The notes under the pieces were generated by a model. The model did no database searches and was not told where the DNA came from. It was given only the letters and a program-made list of their open reading frames with translations. Shown here one piece after another: positions 1-7,409 of a stretch of 64,000 bases of DNA; within the stretch, counting starts at the first letter, position 1; every line of letters begins with the position of its first letter. The DNA is from Photobacterium halotolerans DSM 18316 (GTDB taxonomy: Bacteria; Pseudomonadota; Gammaproteobacteria; Enterobacterales; Vibrionaceae), in the NCBI RefSeq assembly GCF_000425165.1, contig NZ_KE384319.1, positions 691,348 through 755,347 of the forward strand. Reading direction: 5' to 3'. The position numbers and the translations under genes are program-made.

Positions 1-645
1 TGGTGCCGTGCCGCTGCCGGTGAAGTTCGACAAACTGCCGCCCGTCACTGCCACATCGCCGATAGCGAAATTGCTGCTGCTCTCGCTGAGAGTGAAAGTG
101 ATGGTGGCGGTTTCGCCAGATTTCAGGGCGGTTTTATTGCTGCTGATACTGACTGTGGGTGGCGTGGTGTCAGAATCATTACAATCTGCGTCTGTCGAAC
201 AGACTTGATTATTATTGGTACAGACATACAGATAGCACTGGCCAGCAGCCAGCATCGCCTCGCCTGCCTGCGCGCTCCGGTTCGGTACGTTAACGGGTGA
301 GAGTTCACCAACTATATGTTTGGATGCCTGTACACTGCGATTGAGATTCTGGGTTTGTGCCAAAAAGGTATTCAGATCAAACTCAAGACCGGCAGACGCA
401 GACTGAGAAATAGCACTAGGTTCAGAAGCTGGTGCCTGTGAGCTGGTTTGCTGAGTCACTTCGGCATGTGCACCAGCGATCAATAGCTGGCTGCCTGCCA
501 ACCCGAGCGCCAGCGTGGCTACCCACTTTTTAATGTCTTGCTTCACGGGATGAAGCGAAAGTATTTCAACATTCACTTCATCCGAACATGCGAAAAACTG
601 CCGCGTAGCTGTTGCTAAACGCGACATCATCAGCCCGTTGTTCAT
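1..645 (-). CDS. Ig-like domain surface protein, N-terminal part (cut by window edge)
   Basis: An open frame of 215 codons runs off the left edge without a stop, so only the N-terminus is visible. The ATG at 645 is preceded by AGG seven bases upstream. The first 40 residues are polar. A hydrophobic stretch at about 41-59 then ends in AHA before Glu62, giving a signal peptide with an unusually long n-region, as in large autotransporter-type or adhesin proteins. A GTG at 543 would give a conventional signal peptide but has no Shine-Dalgarno. Residues 62-125 are Ser/Gln/Ala-rich. A short Cys-rich segment (CYLYVC, then CSTDADC) follows, and a bacterial Ig-like domain starts near residue 157 ([20 protein letters not shown]). 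An exported surface protein with Ig repeats is likely; size and anchoring cannot be seen. It lies downstream of the TIGR03032 gene on the same strand. Confidence 0.75.
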   Translation of the reverse strand, partial: MNNGLMMSRLATATRQFFACSDEVNVEILSLHPVKQDIKKWVATLALGLAGSQLLIAGAHAEVTQQTSSQAPASEPSAISQSASAGLEFDLNTFLAQTQNLNRSVQASKHIVGELSPVNVPNRSAQAGEAMLAAGQCYLYVCTNNNQVCSTDADCNDSDTTPPTVSISSNKTALKSGETATITFTLSESSSNFAIGDVAVTGGSLSNFTGSGTAP

Positions 646-677
646 AATTTGCCTGCAATAGTGTGATGCTTCAAAAC

Positions 678-724
678 GAGCTAACCCCGCTTTCCACTTA
701 CTACTCAGGAACGGGCCCTAGCTC
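678..724 (-). other. Long hairpin in the leader of the Ig-like gene (terminator or structured 5' UTR)
   Basis: Three nested stems line up: GAGCTA (678-683) with TAGCTC (719-724), CCCG (686-689) with CGGG (712-715), and TTCC (692-695) with GGAA (708-711). The structure sits 33-79 bases upstream of the Ig-like start. On the minus strand the last arm is followed by GTTTTG. It could end transcription from the TIGR03032 gene or be a regulatory leader. No known riboswitch consensus was recognised. Confidence 0.4.
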
Positions 725-853
725 CAACAAAAAATAAAAAATAAATGCAACTTGTAGCTATTAAATCAGAGGCCAATAAATGTACAAGAAAGCCATATGA
801 AAAATATGACATCACAGGATATTTTAAACGCAAAAAAATGAAGGTGACTCTTG

Positions 854-1927
854 TCAGAGGTGAAATAAATCAGATAATTCTTCCGAGTTTAAATCAAAAA
901 TAAGTGGGTTATTGCAACCAAAAACCATTTCAACGTCATAGATCTGATTAAGATCGCCCGAAAAAGTCAGACAAGCAATTTCACTGCCATCACGGAGGTC
1001 TATCACACTAATGCCAGAGCGCAGATCTTGCTGTTTCTCCAGCAAAGGCATATCGGTATGCCGGGAGGACCCGTCTTTTGCCTTTCGTACCTTAGAGAGT
1101 CCGACGAACGCCATCTCACCCACAATACGCAATCCGCGGGTGAAGCCATTCAGTTCGGCCACCAGTTCCAAATCGCTTTTTGATGCCGGCAAGCGCGCTT
1201 CGGAACATCGCCATAAGCGCCCGGTACCCGATTCACAAAAATACAGGTAGTTCTGATGAACACGTGGTGAATGGGGAAGGCACAGACCTTTAATCACTGG
1301 CTGTTCATCTGAAATACGCATAATGGCACCATCAAAGCTGCTGCCATCACGCCAGCCAAAACGGTGATCGGTTTCAGAAAAGTAACTGACATAAGCAGGC
1401 TGGCCGTGTTTGAGTGCCAGCCCATTTAAGTGACACCGATCTTCTGCCACCAGCGCGGAAATAAAGGGGGGTTTCCAGACAACATCAAAACTTTTGCCAT
1501 AAACAGGGCTGGCAATGCAATTAAACCGGGTATTGACCATGTACAGTCTGTCTTTGCCCCAGGCAAGATCGTGGGTATTAAGGTGCCCTGTGGTCATTGA
1601 ACCACAAGGGTAAAAAACGGCATCTCTGCCCTGGGTGGATTGGACAGAAGCATGCAGCGCTGGCAGTGCCGTTATGCGCTGGTAATCCCATACCTGATGA
1701 TAAGCCGCTAATGATAAACGCTGTTGATCATCACTGAGTGCAATACCCAGTAACTGAGGCACACGAAGATGCTCAACTTTTATCTCTTCACCGTCACTGC
1801 TAATCACAAACAGACAATCCAGATTATGGGCGCTGACCAGTAAGCTGCTCTTCATTGCCTGCAGCAATAATGGAAAACGGACACAACTGGTAATGACATA
1901 ATTCAGTTTCACTTCGTTGCCTGTCAT
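854..1927 (-). CDS. TIGR03032 / DUF4915 family protein
   Basis: This 357-residue cytoplasmic-looking protein has no signal peptide. It carries the highly conserved TIGR03032 signatures: GHLNTHDLAW (about 114-123), WKPPFISALVAEDRCHLNG (151-169), the ETDHRFGWRDG segment (185-195) and LCLPHSPRVHQ followed by LYFCESGTGRLW (215-239). The repeated short beta-like blocks resemble a beta-propeller, which is inference. The family has no established function; from general knowledge its members are often found near sulfotransferases and exported repeat proteins. Here it diverges from the hydroxylase-sulfotransferase gene across a 69-base gap and lies upstream of the Ig-like gene. The gap probably holds promoters in both directions. 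Confidence 0.85.
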   Translation of the reverse strand: MTGNEVKLNYVITSCVRFPLLLQAMKSSLLVSAHNLDCLFVISSDGEEIKVEHLRVPQLLGIALSDDQQRLSLAAYHQVWDYQRITALPALHASVQSTQGRDAVFYPCGSMTTGHLNTHDLAWGKDRLYMVNTRFNCIASPVYGKSFDVVWKPPFISALVAEDRCHLNGLALKHGQPAYVSYFSETDHRFGWRDGSSFDGAIMRISDEQPVIKGLCLPHSPRVHQNYLYFCESGTGRLWRCSEARLPASKSDLELVAELNGFTRGLRIVGEMAFVGLSKVRKAKDGSSRHTDMPLLEKQQDLRSGISVIDLRDGSEIACLTFSGDLNQIYDVEMVFGCNNPLIFDLNSEELSDLFHL

Positions 1928-1996
1928 AACGATTGCTTTTCATCCAACAATAACGATAAGGTTTGTTATCTCTTTTTGACTTTATACAGGCGAATT

Positions 1997-3283
1997 ATGC
2001 TTCTTGACCAAGCCTGCATCCAAATAGGTGATGTCGATATCAGCGACATTACCCGATTCCTGAAACAATTACCGGATTCCGCCTGGAAAGCAAACACTTA
2101 TCGTCAAAACACCTATGAAGTACACAAACAAACTGAAAGTGTCGTGCTGTACTTTAAAACCGATGAGTTCACCGAAAGCAATGATTCGTTGCTCTCTGTG
2201 GTTCAGCCGCTCCTCGCCCCGATCTTTGCGCGCTTTGCCCAATACTACGGTTATACACGTCTGGATATCTCCAAGCTGATGTTTGCCAGATTACCCGCAG
2301 GCGGTGAAATTGCCGAACACAGAGACAGCGCACCGATATTTGCCCGGTACCACAGAGTCCATGTCCCGATTATTACTCACGACCAGGTGCATTTTTATCT
2401 GGGCCGGGAACGGCACCAATTAAAAACAGGCGTCATGTATGACATTAATAATCTGGGACTGCACAGGGTCATCAACCGCTCTGATACAGATCGCATCCAC
2501 CTTATTTTTGATGCCCGGCCCGTCAAACGGATTCACAATGCCAAACATCACCTGTTTATTATGAGTCCGAACAATTCAGGCTCATCCCTGGTCTCTGCCG
2601 CACTCGGAGACTGCAAACACGCCATTACACTGCCCGGCGAAGGGCATTATATTGCGGGTTTTGCCGGCCCGAACCCCAATCGGGACAACAGCCACTTTGT
2701 CTGGAGCCAGTTCAATACCATAAATAAGCTCCGCAACCCCAAGGCCTACGACTGGCAAACTATCCGTAACCTTTGGTCCGGTGCTGCAACGCCACAGTCC
2801 GATGACGCCAGCATTTTCGTAGAAAAATCCCCCTGCAATATTGCCAGAATGGCCATGCTGGCTGAGGAATTTGATGATGCGAAATTTCTTTTCCTGATCC
2901 GCAATCCGTACGCCATGTTTGAGTCGGTTGTCAGGGCAAGACGTGATTTAGCCGATATAGAAAAGCTCGCTGCACAGCATGTTTTATGGTGTTTCCAGCA
3001 ACAGGCTTTGAATCTGGAACAATGCCAATCACCGCATGCCCTGATTCGCTATGAAGATGTCTGCGACGCGCCCGCGCGAACGGCACAGATAATCCGCCAC
3101 TTCGCGCCTGAATTTAATGACCTCGACTTCAAACCGCCTCGCTGGGTCAAAGGCCAGCAATCCGCGCTGGAAAACCGCAATACCAGCCAGATTGCCCGCC
3201 TGAGCCCCCAAGAGCGGGCCGTTGCTGACAAGCATTTCAAACCGCATGCCAGCTTGTTTGCCCGATTTGGCTATCTGGTGTAG
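1997..3283 (+). CDS. Asp/Asn beta-hydroxylase-like domain fused to a sulfotransferase
   Basis: This 428-residue protein has two enzymatic halves. Residues 1-175 resemble the aspartyl/asparaginyl beta-hydroxylase (2-oxoglutarate, Fe(II)) fold. A metal-binding HxD is at His108-Asp110 (EHRD), a distal His at 156 (LGLHRV) and a likely 2-oxoglutarate-binding Arg at 166 (DRIHLIFD). Residues 185-428 are a PAPS-dependent sulfotransferase: a 5'-phosphosulfate loop variant SPNNSGSS (190-197) and a 3'-phosphate motif beginning IRNPYAMFESVV (301-312). The start was set at ATG 1997, six bases after AGG; an in-frame TTG at 1976 has no better signal. The fusion predicts hydroxylation plus sulfation of a substrate, possibly a protein of this cluster, but the substrate is unknown. 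It has its own divergent promoter region. Confidence 0.85.
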   Translation: MLLDQACIQIGDVDISDITRFLKQLPDSAWKANTYRQNTYEVHKQTESVVLYFKTDEFTESNDSLLSVVQPLLAPIFARFAQYYGYTRLDISKLMFARLPAGGEIAEHRDSAPIFARYHRVHVPIITHDQVHFYLGRERHQLKTGVMYDINNLGLHRVINRSDTDRIHLIFDARPVKRIHNAKHHLFIMSPNNSGSSLVSAALGDCKHAITLPGEGHYIAGFAGPNPNRDNSHFVWSQFNTINKLRNPKAYDWQTIRNLWSGAATPQSDDASIFVEKSPCNIARMAMLAEEFDDAKFLFLIRNPYAMFESVVRARRDLADIEKLAAQHVLWCFQQQALNLEQCQSPHALIRYEDVCDAPARTAQIIRHFAPEFNDLDFKPPRWVKGQQSALENRNTSQIARLSPQERAVADKHFKPHASLFARFGYLV

Positions 3284-3304
3284 CTCTGCCTGAGACCCGT
3301 ATAG

Positions 3305-3832
3305 TCATATGCCCGCATAAATCTGCCGGGTACTGGGCGGATACCAGATCATCCGCTCATAGGGAGGCTCTATCTGATCAAGCACAAACCCAAGTTTATG
3401 GTAAAGCTGTCTGGCACTGTGATTAAGTTGCTGGACAGACAGGATCATAGGCGCTTTCAACTGGTTAGCAGAATACATGAATGAGCGGATAACCGCCTCA
3501 CCCAAACCGTGTCCTCTCGCCTCTCTTTTAAACACAATATCGATCAGGTGGACTTTGTCCTGCGAGAAATCGAGCACCGCCCGTCCTACCGTCTCTTTGT
3601 GATACTCAATGATGAAGTACAGGGCATTAGGGAACTGATCGCCATAGCCCTGATTCATCGCGTTGAACTGCATCTCAATCAGCGATTCAATAAAATCCCT
3701 TTCGCCGTCAATTAATCGCAAATCATCCCGGCGTTCATTGTGCAGCTTCTCCAGAAACACCCTGTCTGCGGCAGAAGAATTGGATGGCCGGACATGTAAT
3801 CCACCCGGCAACTTTAAATCTTGTAATTGCAT
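3305..3832 (-). CDS. GNAT family N-acetyltransferase
   Basis: The protein has 175 residues with the acetyl-CoA-binding motif A around residues 97-115 (IDIVFKREARGHGLG; the R/Q-x-x-G-x-G/A loop is Arg106-Gly111) and motif B near 140-152 (NHSARQLYHKLGF). This is a complete single GNAT domain without a signal peptide. It starts 27 bases after the subtilase stop on the same strand, so the two are probably co-transcribed. Its end lies 21 bases from the convergent end of the hydroxylase-sulfotransferase gene. The substrate cannot be read from the sequence; acetylation of a protein or amine of this cluster is a guess. Confidence 0.85.
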   Translation of the reverse strand: MQLQDLKLPGGLHVRPSNSSAADRVFLEKLHNERRDDLRLIDGERDFIESLIEMQFNAMNQGYGDQFPNALYFIIEYHKETVGRAVLDFSQDKVHLIDIVFKREARGHGLGEAVIRSFMYSANQLKAPMILSVQQLNHSARQLYHKLGFVLDQIEPPYERMIWYPPSTRQIYAGI

Positions 3833-3859
3833 AATCTGACTTCCCTGAACCGATCGCTT

Positions 3860-5038
3860 TTAGTGCGTCATACGATTGTTTTGCACATGATGTATCATGT
3901 TTTGTGCATTCAGTACTGGCTGGCTGTATTGCCGGACTAGCTGACCCAGCTGTTTGGCGGACAGTGACGGCTCAACACTCAGCACAGCCGCCAGCACGCC
4001 TGTCATGGCAGCTGTTGCCGCCGAGGTATTGGAATATACCAGACTGTATTTGCCCGTCGCGCTGGAATAGACCAGATAAGGCACCTCAACATAGCTGGCA
4101 ATATGGCTGCCTGTCACCGGCCACTTAACACCTTGGCTCACCGCATTCACACTGAGTACCTGAGGTTGAGCAGCCAATGAAAAGCCGTTATCAAGATGGT
4201 CAGCATGATTGCCTGCAGCCGCGACAATCACAGTGCCTTTTCCCTGCCGTCCGTGATAGGACAAATAATCTAACGCCTCCGCAAGCGCCTGCTGGGTAAA
4301 AGGTAATATCCAGGCCGCCTGAACCAAATCTGCACCAGCCAGATAAGACAATTGCAACGACATTAAAATATCCGAGGTCCAGTTTTTATCGCGGCGTAAT
4401 AGAATGGCACCGGCGTCAGGCGCAATGCCGGGATAATCAGGATGACGTGACCAAATCGCAGCCAGACTGGCATCACCGTGTAAAGTGTCGAGCGCAAGCA
4501 AGGCCGGAGCTGGCTTCACCGGTAAGGCACGCCGGTTATCGATATCGTAATGTATCTCAACAGCCATAGAATCAAGCATGGGGGCAGACAGGCTGAATGC
4601 AGAATCAATCACCGCAATCTTAACCCCACGTCCGGCATCTTCAGGCCAGGTTGTCAGTGACAATTGCTGCCTGACAGCCGTTGCCGGTGCGCGGGAGACA
4701 GGGCTGTTTCCGCTGTCCCGATATAGCCTGACCTGTAACAAATCAGGCTCTGCCAGAGTGATACCTTCTGTACCGCGCAGCTGTTCAATCAAAGACAAAG
4801 ACTCACTGGCGCTTTGGCTTATGGCAACAGACCAGCAGGCTTTTTCGAGCTCAAACACCCTGGCAAAGCGTCGGCCGGAAAGCGCCTTCACCTGATCTAA
4901 ATCCAGGGTTTTACTGTGACGGAACAATACTCTTTTACCCAGCCGCAACCCTTTGTTTGCCAGCGCTGAATGCGTATAAACCGGCTCGCCCTGCTGGAGA
5001 GAATACAAGGTCAAGGCGAGCGGATGTCCCTGATACAT
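3860..5038 (-). CDS. S8 subtilisin-like serine protease (N-terminus apparently frameshifted)
   Basis: From the ATG at 5038 this is 392 residues. Residues 1-115 look like an inhibitory propeptide. The catalytic domain has Asp145 (KIAVIDSAF), His187 (LDTLHGDAS), the oxyanion Asn277 (VAAAGNHAD) and Ser339 (SNTSAATAAMTG), so the triad is intact. The active-site Ser lies in NTSAA rather than the usual GTSMA. No Shine-Dalgarno precedes 5038. The same strand carries a hydrophobic signal-peptide-like segment (from ATG 5129 or 5117) in another frame, and the subtilase frame is closed by a TAA at about 5087-5089. A one-base shift just after that TAA would join them into one secreted protease. The gene is thus an indel pseudogene, a sequencing error, or a cytoplasmic variant starting at 5038. 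It follows a terminator and precedes the GNAT gene by 27 bases. Confidence 0.75.
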   Translation of the reverse strand: MYQGHPLALTLYSLQQGEPVYTHSALANKGLRLGKRVLFRHSKTLDLDQVKALSGRRFARVFELEKACWSVAISQSASESLSLIEQLRGTEGITLAEPDLLQVRLYRDSGNSPVSRAPATAVRQQLSLTTWPEDAGRGVKIAVIDSAFSLSAPMLDSMAVEIHYDIDNRRALPVKPAPALLALDTLHGDASLAAIWSRHPDYPGIAPDAGAILLRRDKNWTSDILMSLQLSYLAGADLVQAAWILPFTQQALAEALDYLSYHGRQGKGTVIVAAAGNHADHLDNGFSLAAQPQVLSVNAVSQGVKWPVTGSHIASYVEVPYLVYSSATGKYSLVYSNTSAATAAMTGVLAAVLSVEPSLSAKQLGQLVRQYSQPVLNAQNMIHHVQNNRMTH

Positions 5039-5129
5039 TAGAGATCGAGGCAGGCCAGTCTGTGCCTGCGGCCACTCGGCCCGTTAGTAAAACACAGAGC
5101 ATCATTATGAATCGCATCACGCTGACCAT
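5039..5129 (-). other. Out-of-frame signal-peptide segment of the subtilase
   Basis: Reading from ATG 5129 (or the more typical ATG 5117) gives MRFIMMLCVLLTGR, a classical hydrophobic export signal, in a frame that continues only to about 4935. The subtilase itself lies in a frame offset by one base. GGAG stands three bases before ATG 5129. The arrangement fits a recent indel separating a signal peptide from its protease. Confidence 0.5.
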
Positions 5130-5139
5130 AGACTCCAAC

Positions 5140-5170
5140 AAAAAAACTCCGGCCGTAATGAGGGCCGGAG
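5140..5170 (-). terminator. Intrinsic terminator after the tail-collar operon
   Basis: On the minus strand CTCCGGCC (5170-5163) pairs with GGCCGGAG (5154-5147), followed by seven T (5146-5140). It ends the DUF6916 and collar unit just before the subtilase gene. Confidence 0.9.
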
Positions 5171-5179
5171 GACATCAAG

Positions 5180-5710
5180 TTACGGTCGCTGCGGAAAAAT
5201 ACCATCTACGCAAATACAAAAATTGATCGCCAGATAGGGCTGCATATTCTCATGTGCCTGCGTCTGCCCGGTTTCACTCAGGCTCTCCATACTCAATGTC
5301 GTATTCGGATCGCCGGTACTGTAGCGGTTTTCAACTATCCCATTTTCGATCAGCAATCCGGGCACTGCGCCTTGTGCTTCTGTGGTCGAAAGTGGTTTCA
5401 CCGCACCTCTCATCTGATGGCTATGCTCAGGCAGATTGGCCTCCCACAGGGTGACGACATCACTCCCCGCCTTCTCAGCCAGAAATTGAGGTGTCAGTCC
5501 GGGGCCATTGCCGGCTCCAATCGGCGCTCTTGCTCTCAGATCCGGCAAATTGAGATATGTCCGGTTATCCGAGCCAAACCTGTCGCCAATGACGGCATAC
5601 AAAACCTGATTTTGCATCAAGCTCACTTGTTGCCCATTGCAATATGCCCACCCTCTCGGTGCATAGAAATAAGGCATCATCATTATTTCACCGTAAAAAG
5701 CTTCACTCAT
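5180..5710 (-). CDS. Phage tail collar domain protein (MdpB-like), copy 3
   Basis: This 176-residue protein has a Tail_Collar domain at residues 1-60: GEIMMMPYFYAPRGWAYCNG, then the QNQVLYAVIGDRFG segment and LPDLRARAPIG. The middle (about 75-140) is variable and the C-terminus is conserved (NMQPYLAINFCICVDGIFPQ). The domain occurs in phage tail fibres and in free-standing bacterial proteins of the microcystin-dependent (MdpB) type. No phage genes surround it. It is the last of three tandem paralogues, 12 bases behind copy 2, and is followed by an intrinsic terminator. There is no signal peptide, so how it might be exported is unknown. Confidence 0.88.
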   Translation of the reverse strand: MSEAFYGEIMMMPYFYAPRGWAYCNGQQVSLMQNQVLYAVIGDRFGSDNRTYLNLPDLRARAPIGAGNGPGLTPQFLAEKAGSDVVTLWEANLPEHSHQMRGAVKPLSTTEAQGAVPGLLIENGIVENRYSTGDPNTTLSMESLSETGQTQAHENMQPYLAINFCICVDGIFPQRP

Positions 5711-5722
5711 TAGCCTTATCCT

Positions 5723-6244
5723 CTAGCTTTGGGATGGATAAACACCTGCAGTGCAGATGATAAAATTCAGCGCCAGCGAGGGGGCCATATTGGAATGCGC
5801 CCGTCCGTCGCCCGTGGAAGCAATTGCCGCTTGCTGCATCTCAACAAGATCCCCGGCGTCAGGATCGGCAAAGTACTGATTCGCCTGTCCCAACACCAAA
5901 GCAGCAGAAGGCTCTGGAGACAGGGCCGGAGTTGCTGAGGCCTGAAGTCCATGGCTGTGATTCGGCAAGTTATTCACTGTTAACTGGACCGTTTCCTGGC
6001 CGATTTTTTGCCCCTGTGTTCTTCGCGTCAACCCCGTACCTTGCCCCATTCCAACAGGGACGCGTCCCTGAAGATCCGGTAACGCAAAATTGGTGCGGCC
6101 ATCGCCTCCATTGGTAATTCCCAGCAAAGAATACAGGGCTTCATTATTGGTAATCGGCAGCAGGGTGCCTGTACAGTATGCCCACTGTACAGGCGCATAA
6201 GAGCCTGCAAAGAGCGTGATTTCCGACAGATAACGTGTAGACAT
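5723..6244 (-). CDS. Phage tail collar domain protein (MdpB-like), copy 2
   Basis: This 173-residue paralogue is set from ATG 6244, which has GGAG eight bases upstream; an upstream in-frame start at 6298 would overlap copy 1. The collar domain reads LSEITLFAGSYAPVQWAYCTG at its start and has LPDLQGRVPVGMGQGTG near residues 55-71. The C-terminal block (NMAPSLALNFIICTAGVYPS) matches the other two copies. The central segment with LPNHSHGL carries a His-rich turn typical of collar folds. It lies 14 bases downstream of copy 1 and 12 bases upstream of copy 3, so all three are translated from one transcript. The role is unknown. Confidence 0.88.
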   Translation of the reverse strand: MSTRYLSEITLFAGSYAPVQWAYCTGTLLPITNNEALYSLLGITNGGDGRTNFALPDLQGRVPVGMGQGTGLTRRTQGQKIGQETVQLTVNNLPNHSHGLQASATPALSPEPSAALVLGQANQYFADPDAGDLVEMQQAAIASTGDGRAHSNMAPSLALNFIICTAGVYPSQS

Positions 6245-6258
6245 ATTGGATCTCCGTA

Positions 6259-6798
6259 TCAATCCCTTGCAGGGAAAAGGCCGGTCAGCGCGATACAAAA
6301 ATTGATCACTGTACTGGGCTGCATGTTGTTGTGGGACTGGCCGGCACCGGTTGAGCTGATCGCCTTTTCGTTCATCGCAACAAGTTGATTGGGCTGTGAG
6401 TAAACCGGCGTGTTGAAGGCCGATGACGACAAAACGCTGGCCTGGCTGGCGGCTTTATTGTTCGGTCTGGGCGAATTACCAGGTTCAGTAGAGGCGTACA
6501 CCTCGTGGATATGGGCAGGCATTTGTGCCACTGACAAGGCTACCGCTTCCATACCACCCGACTGGCCCTGATCCACCTGCCGGCCCGAATCCTGAAAGAC
6601 TCCCGGCGCAACAGGCATTCTTCCCTGCAGATCAGGTAATTTAAAATTGGTATTCACTGTGCCGCCAAATGTATTACCCAGCAAGGCATATAAGGCTTGA
6701 TTTTGATGGATCAGAATCGTTTGCCCGTTACAAAAGGCATAGTCTTTCGGCGCAAAGCTCGCCCCGAACATTTGGATATTACCGATATAAGGTTCCAT
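6259..6798 (-). CDS. Phage tail collar domain protein (MdpB-like), copy 1
   Basis: This 179-residue protein begins MEPYIGNIQMFGASFAPKDY, followed by AFCNGQ and the QNQALYALLGNTFGG segment, then LPDLQGRMPVAPG. A variable centre (about 75-145) includes QMPAHIHEVYAS. The end (NMQPSTVINFCIALTGLF) is conserved. It is the first of the three collar genes, 15 bases after the DUF6916 stop. The three copies share ends but differ in the middle, which suggests a common assembly fold with different exposed surfaces; that reading is inference. Confidence 0.88.
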   Translation of the reverse strand: MEPYIGNIQMFGASFAPKDYAFCNGQTILIHQNQALYALLGNTFGGTVNTNFKLPDLQGRMPVAPGVFQDSGRQVDQGQSGGMEAVALSVAQMPAHIHEVYASTEPGNSPRPNNKAASQASVLSSSAFNTPVYSQPNQLVAMNEKAISSTGAGQSHNNMQPSTVINFCIALTGLFPARD

Positions 6799-6813
6799 GC
6801 TGACCTCTGGTAG

Positions 6814-7110
6814 TTATGAATGAGTGACCTTGCGGGAAAAAATCACTTCCAGCTCTTTGGCAGAATTAGGGGAAACAAACAAAGACGCTTCACCTAAGCT
6901 GTGGTGACCGAAAAGATAAGTTCCCTGTTCAACAGCGCCATTCAGAGCCGTGCAATCAAGGTACAATGCAAAAGACTCCCATACTTTGCTATGAGTGCCT
7001 GTTCGTTTTACCCCGGTAATTTCAACTTCGCAGGACGCCCCTTCATCAAGAGTCATTGACATGCTGTCTCCGACTAATTTTTCCAAACGTTCAAATGTAA
7101 ACAACTCCAT
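6814..7110 (-). CDS. DUF6916 family protein
   Basis: This is a 98-residue protein without signal peptide or membrane segment. The start at ATG 7110 follows AAGGAAG; the frame is open to 7152 but lacks a better start. Residues MELFTFERLEKLVGDSM and the later GTYLFGHHSLGEASLFVSP fit the DUF6916 pattern, a small beta-rich family that, from general knowledge, is encoded with tail-collar proteins. It is the first gene of the four-gene unit ending at the terminator at 5140. It may be a chaperone or partner for the collar proteins, but no function is established. Confidence 0.75.
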   Translation of the reverse strand: MELFTFERLEKLVGDSMSMTLDEGASCEVEITGVKRTGTHSKVWESFALYLDCTALNGAVEQGTYLFGHHSLGEASLFVSPNSAKELEVIFSRKVTHS

Positions 7111-7369
7111 ACCTGCTTCCTTAAAAAGATTGAATTCCCTTTGTTTTCCCACCTGTTAGATTTAGAGCATTGCGCAGACACAAACAAATATCAGAGTGAA
7201 AACTTGATGATTGATCATAAAAATAATTGGCTGTGTCTCCCCACGTCCCTTTGTATTTCCAGCGAAAAGTCAAGCTAAGCCGCATCGATTGGTCGCCATG
7301 ACCCGGCCCGCTCTTTTCGTAACTTTACATTAGAAATATTGATATGTTTTTCAAAAACCATATAGTAAT

Positions 7370-7388
7370 CGTAATGATAATAATTATC
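7370..7388. promoter_or_regulatory. Fur box upstream of the siderophore importer
   Basis: The 19 bases match 16 of 19 positions of the consensus GATAATGATAATCATTATC, with an intact AATGATAAT core. The site ends 21 bases before the binding-protein ATG at 7410. It implies iron repression of the importer. The rest of the 299-base gap back to the DUF6916 start at 7110 shows no gene. Confidence 0.85.
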
Positions 7389-7409
7389 GATTAGGTAAAG
7401 GAATTGGAA

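Noticed and set aside
646..853. A GEMM-type (c-di-GMP) riboswitch upstream of the Ig-like gene
   Set aside because: A GCGGGGTTA-like end resembles part of the motif, but the conserved GGGCAAA and GACGCAAAG blocks are absent.
5180..7110. A prophage remnant, because of tail-collar domains
   Set aside because: No capsid, terminase, integrase or lysis genes are nearby, and collar-domain proteins also occur in non-phage clusters.
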